DNA of 64,000 bases from Nomia melanderi. Taxonomy: Eukaryota > Arthropoda > Insecta > Hymenoptera > Halictidae. The position numbers and the translations under genes were made by a program. Of the stretch, positions 62,927 through 64,000 are shown piece after piece (position 1 is the stretch's first letter; each line of letters opens with the position of its first letter). The stretch lies in NCBI RefSeq assembly GCF_051020985.1, contig NW_027475130.1:10558001-10622000 (forward strand), in the 5' to 3' direction. The notes beneath the pieces were generated by a model. That model was given only the letters and a program-made list of their open reading frames with translations, was not told the origin of the DNA and searched no databases.

Positions 62927-64000
62927 GCCACATTTATGCGCCAGGGCCTCCTACAGACAATGCACTTTGATTTATTGCGCTATCTGTAATAGCACCAGAG
63001 ATATCACCAGATATATATTGGATTTTCCCCTGACCCTGAGTGTCCGGACCCTTGAGACCGTCGTTTTCGCGGCCCCTGGTGGTCCGAGGTCGTTCCCGCT
63101 GCACACATTCATGCGCCAGGGCCTCCTGCAGATAATTCACTATGGTTTATTGCGCTATCTCTAATAGCACCCGAGATATAACCAGATATATATTGGATTT
63201 TGCCCTGACCCTGAGTGTCCGGCCCCATGAGACTGTGGTTTTCTCGGCCCCTGGTGGTCCGAGGTTGTTCCCGCTGCACACATTCATGCGCCAGGGCCCC
63301 CTACAGACAATGCACTTTGATTTATTGCTCTATCTGTAATAGCACCCAAGATATCACCAGATATATATTGGATTTTTCCCTGACCCTGAGTGTCCGGCCC
63401 CATGAGACTGTGGTTTCCTCGGCCTCTGGTGGTCCGAGGTCGTTCCCGCTGCACAGATTCATGCGCCAGGGCCTCCTACAGACAATGCACTTTGATTTAT
63501 TGCTCTATCTGTAATAGCACCCAAGATATCACCAGATATATATTGGATTTTTCCCTGACCCTGAGTGTCCGGCCCCATGAGACTGTGGTTTCCTCGGCCT
63601 CTGGTGGTCCGAGGTCGTTCCCGCTGCACAGATTCATGCGCAGGGCCTCCTACAGACAATGCACTTTGATTTATTTCGCTATCTGTAATAGGACCGGAGA
63701 TATCACCAGATATATATTGGATTTTCCCCAGACCCTGTGTGTCCGGCAGCATGAGACTGTAGTTTTAACGGCCCCTGGTGGTCCGAGGTCGTTCCCGCTG
63801 CACAGATTCATGCGCCAGGGCCTCCTACAGACAATGCACTTTGATTTATTGCGCTATCTGTAATAGCACCCGAGGTATCACCACATATATATTGGATTTT
63901 TCGCTGACCCAGAGTGTCCGGCCCCATGAGACGGTGGTTTTCTCGGCCCCTGGTGGTCCGAGGTCGTTCGCGCTGCACAGCTTCAGGCCCCAGGGCATCC
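62927..64000. repeat. 12-monomer higher-order repeat, copy 2, cut by window end
   Basis: It matches 60828-61901 almost base for base. It has a 1-bp loss in ATGCGCAGGGCC near 63641 (monomer 63534-63707, 174 bp) and CCGGACCCTTGAG near 63048. The last 16 bases hold two further differences (AGGCCCCAGGGCATCC versus AGGCGCCAGGGCCTCC). Confidence 0.88.

Larger units (their letters stand above)
1..64000. repeat. 175-bp tandem satellite array, 365 complete monomers plus a partial
   Basis: The same unit repeats head-to-tail across the whole window with no interruption and no inverted segment. Landmarks in order along a monomer (start AGATATATATTGG = offset 1) are: alternating A/T run 1-10, GACCCTGAGTGTCCGGC at 24-40, CCATGAGAC at 42-50, TTTTCTCGGCCCCTGG at 56-71, GTCGTTCCCGCTGCACAG at 81-98, TGCGCCAGGGCCTCCT at 104-119, TTTATTGCGCTAT at 138-150, and CACCCGAGATATCACC at 160-175. 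Adjacent monomers compared by eye differ at roughly 5-15 positions. Homogeneous orientation, near-nucleosome period and layered higher-order repeats fit a centromeric or pericentromeric satellite (inference). The host is a eukaryote that I cannot identify further. No stretch longer than one monomer departs from the pattern. Confidence 0.98.

Noticed and set aside
63390..63863. 157-codon plus-strand open frame as a gene
   Set aside because: It is two adjacent satellite frames fused by a 1-bp deletion near 63641. The homologous sequence 2099 bp upstream has two separate frames. No ribosome-binding or start context, and no recognisable domain.
1..64000. Several hundred 65-109 codon open frames on both strands as coding genes
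   Set aside because: They recur with the 175-bp period, overlap one another on both strands, and vary freely with satellite substitutions. None shows codon-position bias or a domain.
1..64000. CRISPR array
   Set aside because: The repeats are contiguous 175-bp units without unique spacers. Variation is by scattered substitution and higher-order duplication.
1..64000. Human-type alpha satellite (171 bp)
   Set aside because: The period is 175 bp, GC is about 53%, no CENP-B box is seen, and the landmark sequence does not resemble the AT-rich alpha consensus.
1..64000. rRNA, 5S rRNA, tRNA or snRNA tandem cluster
   Set aside because: No conserved 5S internal control region, tRNA A/B boxes in a cloverleaf context, or T-run terminators. 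The unit is too short for a gene plus spacer.

Overview
The whole window is one uninterrupted, head-to-tail tandem satellite array. The repeat unit is 175 bp, and I see no protein gene, RNA gene, transposon, CRISPR array or unique sequence. Taking the monomer to start at AGATATATATTGG (base 1 of the window), there are 365 complete monomers and a 118-bp partial one at 63883-64000. Seventeen monomers depart from 175 bp (six of 177, three of 176, eight of 174). Their net +7 bp places the last monomer start exactly where it is found. The short open frames (65, 68, 86, 91, 95, 99, 100, 103 codons and so on) recur with the satellite period on both strands. They are translation shadows of the repeat.

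Organism and locus: this is eukaryotic satellite DNA of the kind found at regional centromeres or in pericentromeric heterochromatin. The reasons are a monomer near nucleosome-repeat length, homogeneous orientation, layered higher-order repeats and no mobile elements. I cannot name the species. The sequence is not human alpha satellite, and I do not recognise it as a satellite I can identify with certainty. Similar monomer lengths in frog, bird, mammal and plant centromeric satellites are not evidence of identity. The monomer consensus is about 53% GC and keeps about 8 CpGs.

Layout. (1) Left domain, 1-26436: marked by a highly divergent 175-bp monomer (7 copies), by 177-bp monomers with a longer AT run (5 copies), and by long nested duplications. 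A 28-monomer offset of 4902 bp links 1-3446 to 4903-8348. A 41-monomer tandem duplication of 7177 bp links 5163-12339 to 12340-19550. Shorter internal copies lie at offsets of 3152/2977, 1750, 1052 and 700 bp. (2) Transition, 26261-26612: two adjacent 176-bp monomers, the second carrying the first AGATCT variant. (3) Right domain, about 26437-56191: marked by AGATCT monomers and TTTTTCACTG / TTTTACCCTG variants. It contains a 10-mer repeat (1750 bp, two full copies and part of a third), a 15-mer with a 14-mer copy, a 16-mer (about 2.8 kb, three partial or full copies) and a 6-mer (1050 bp, three copies, the last two apparently identical). (4) Far-right domain, 56192-64000: more private substitutions, looser duplications (offsets about 1400 and 2274 bp) and a 12-mer repeat (2099 bp) running off the window end.

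Nothing here encodes cooperating genes. What can be read is the array's history: repeated segmental duplications of different size and age, reciprocal shuffling between two monomer 3' haplotypes, and a conserved dyad-symmetric element in most monomers. All large near-identical copies also need checking as possible assembly artefacts.
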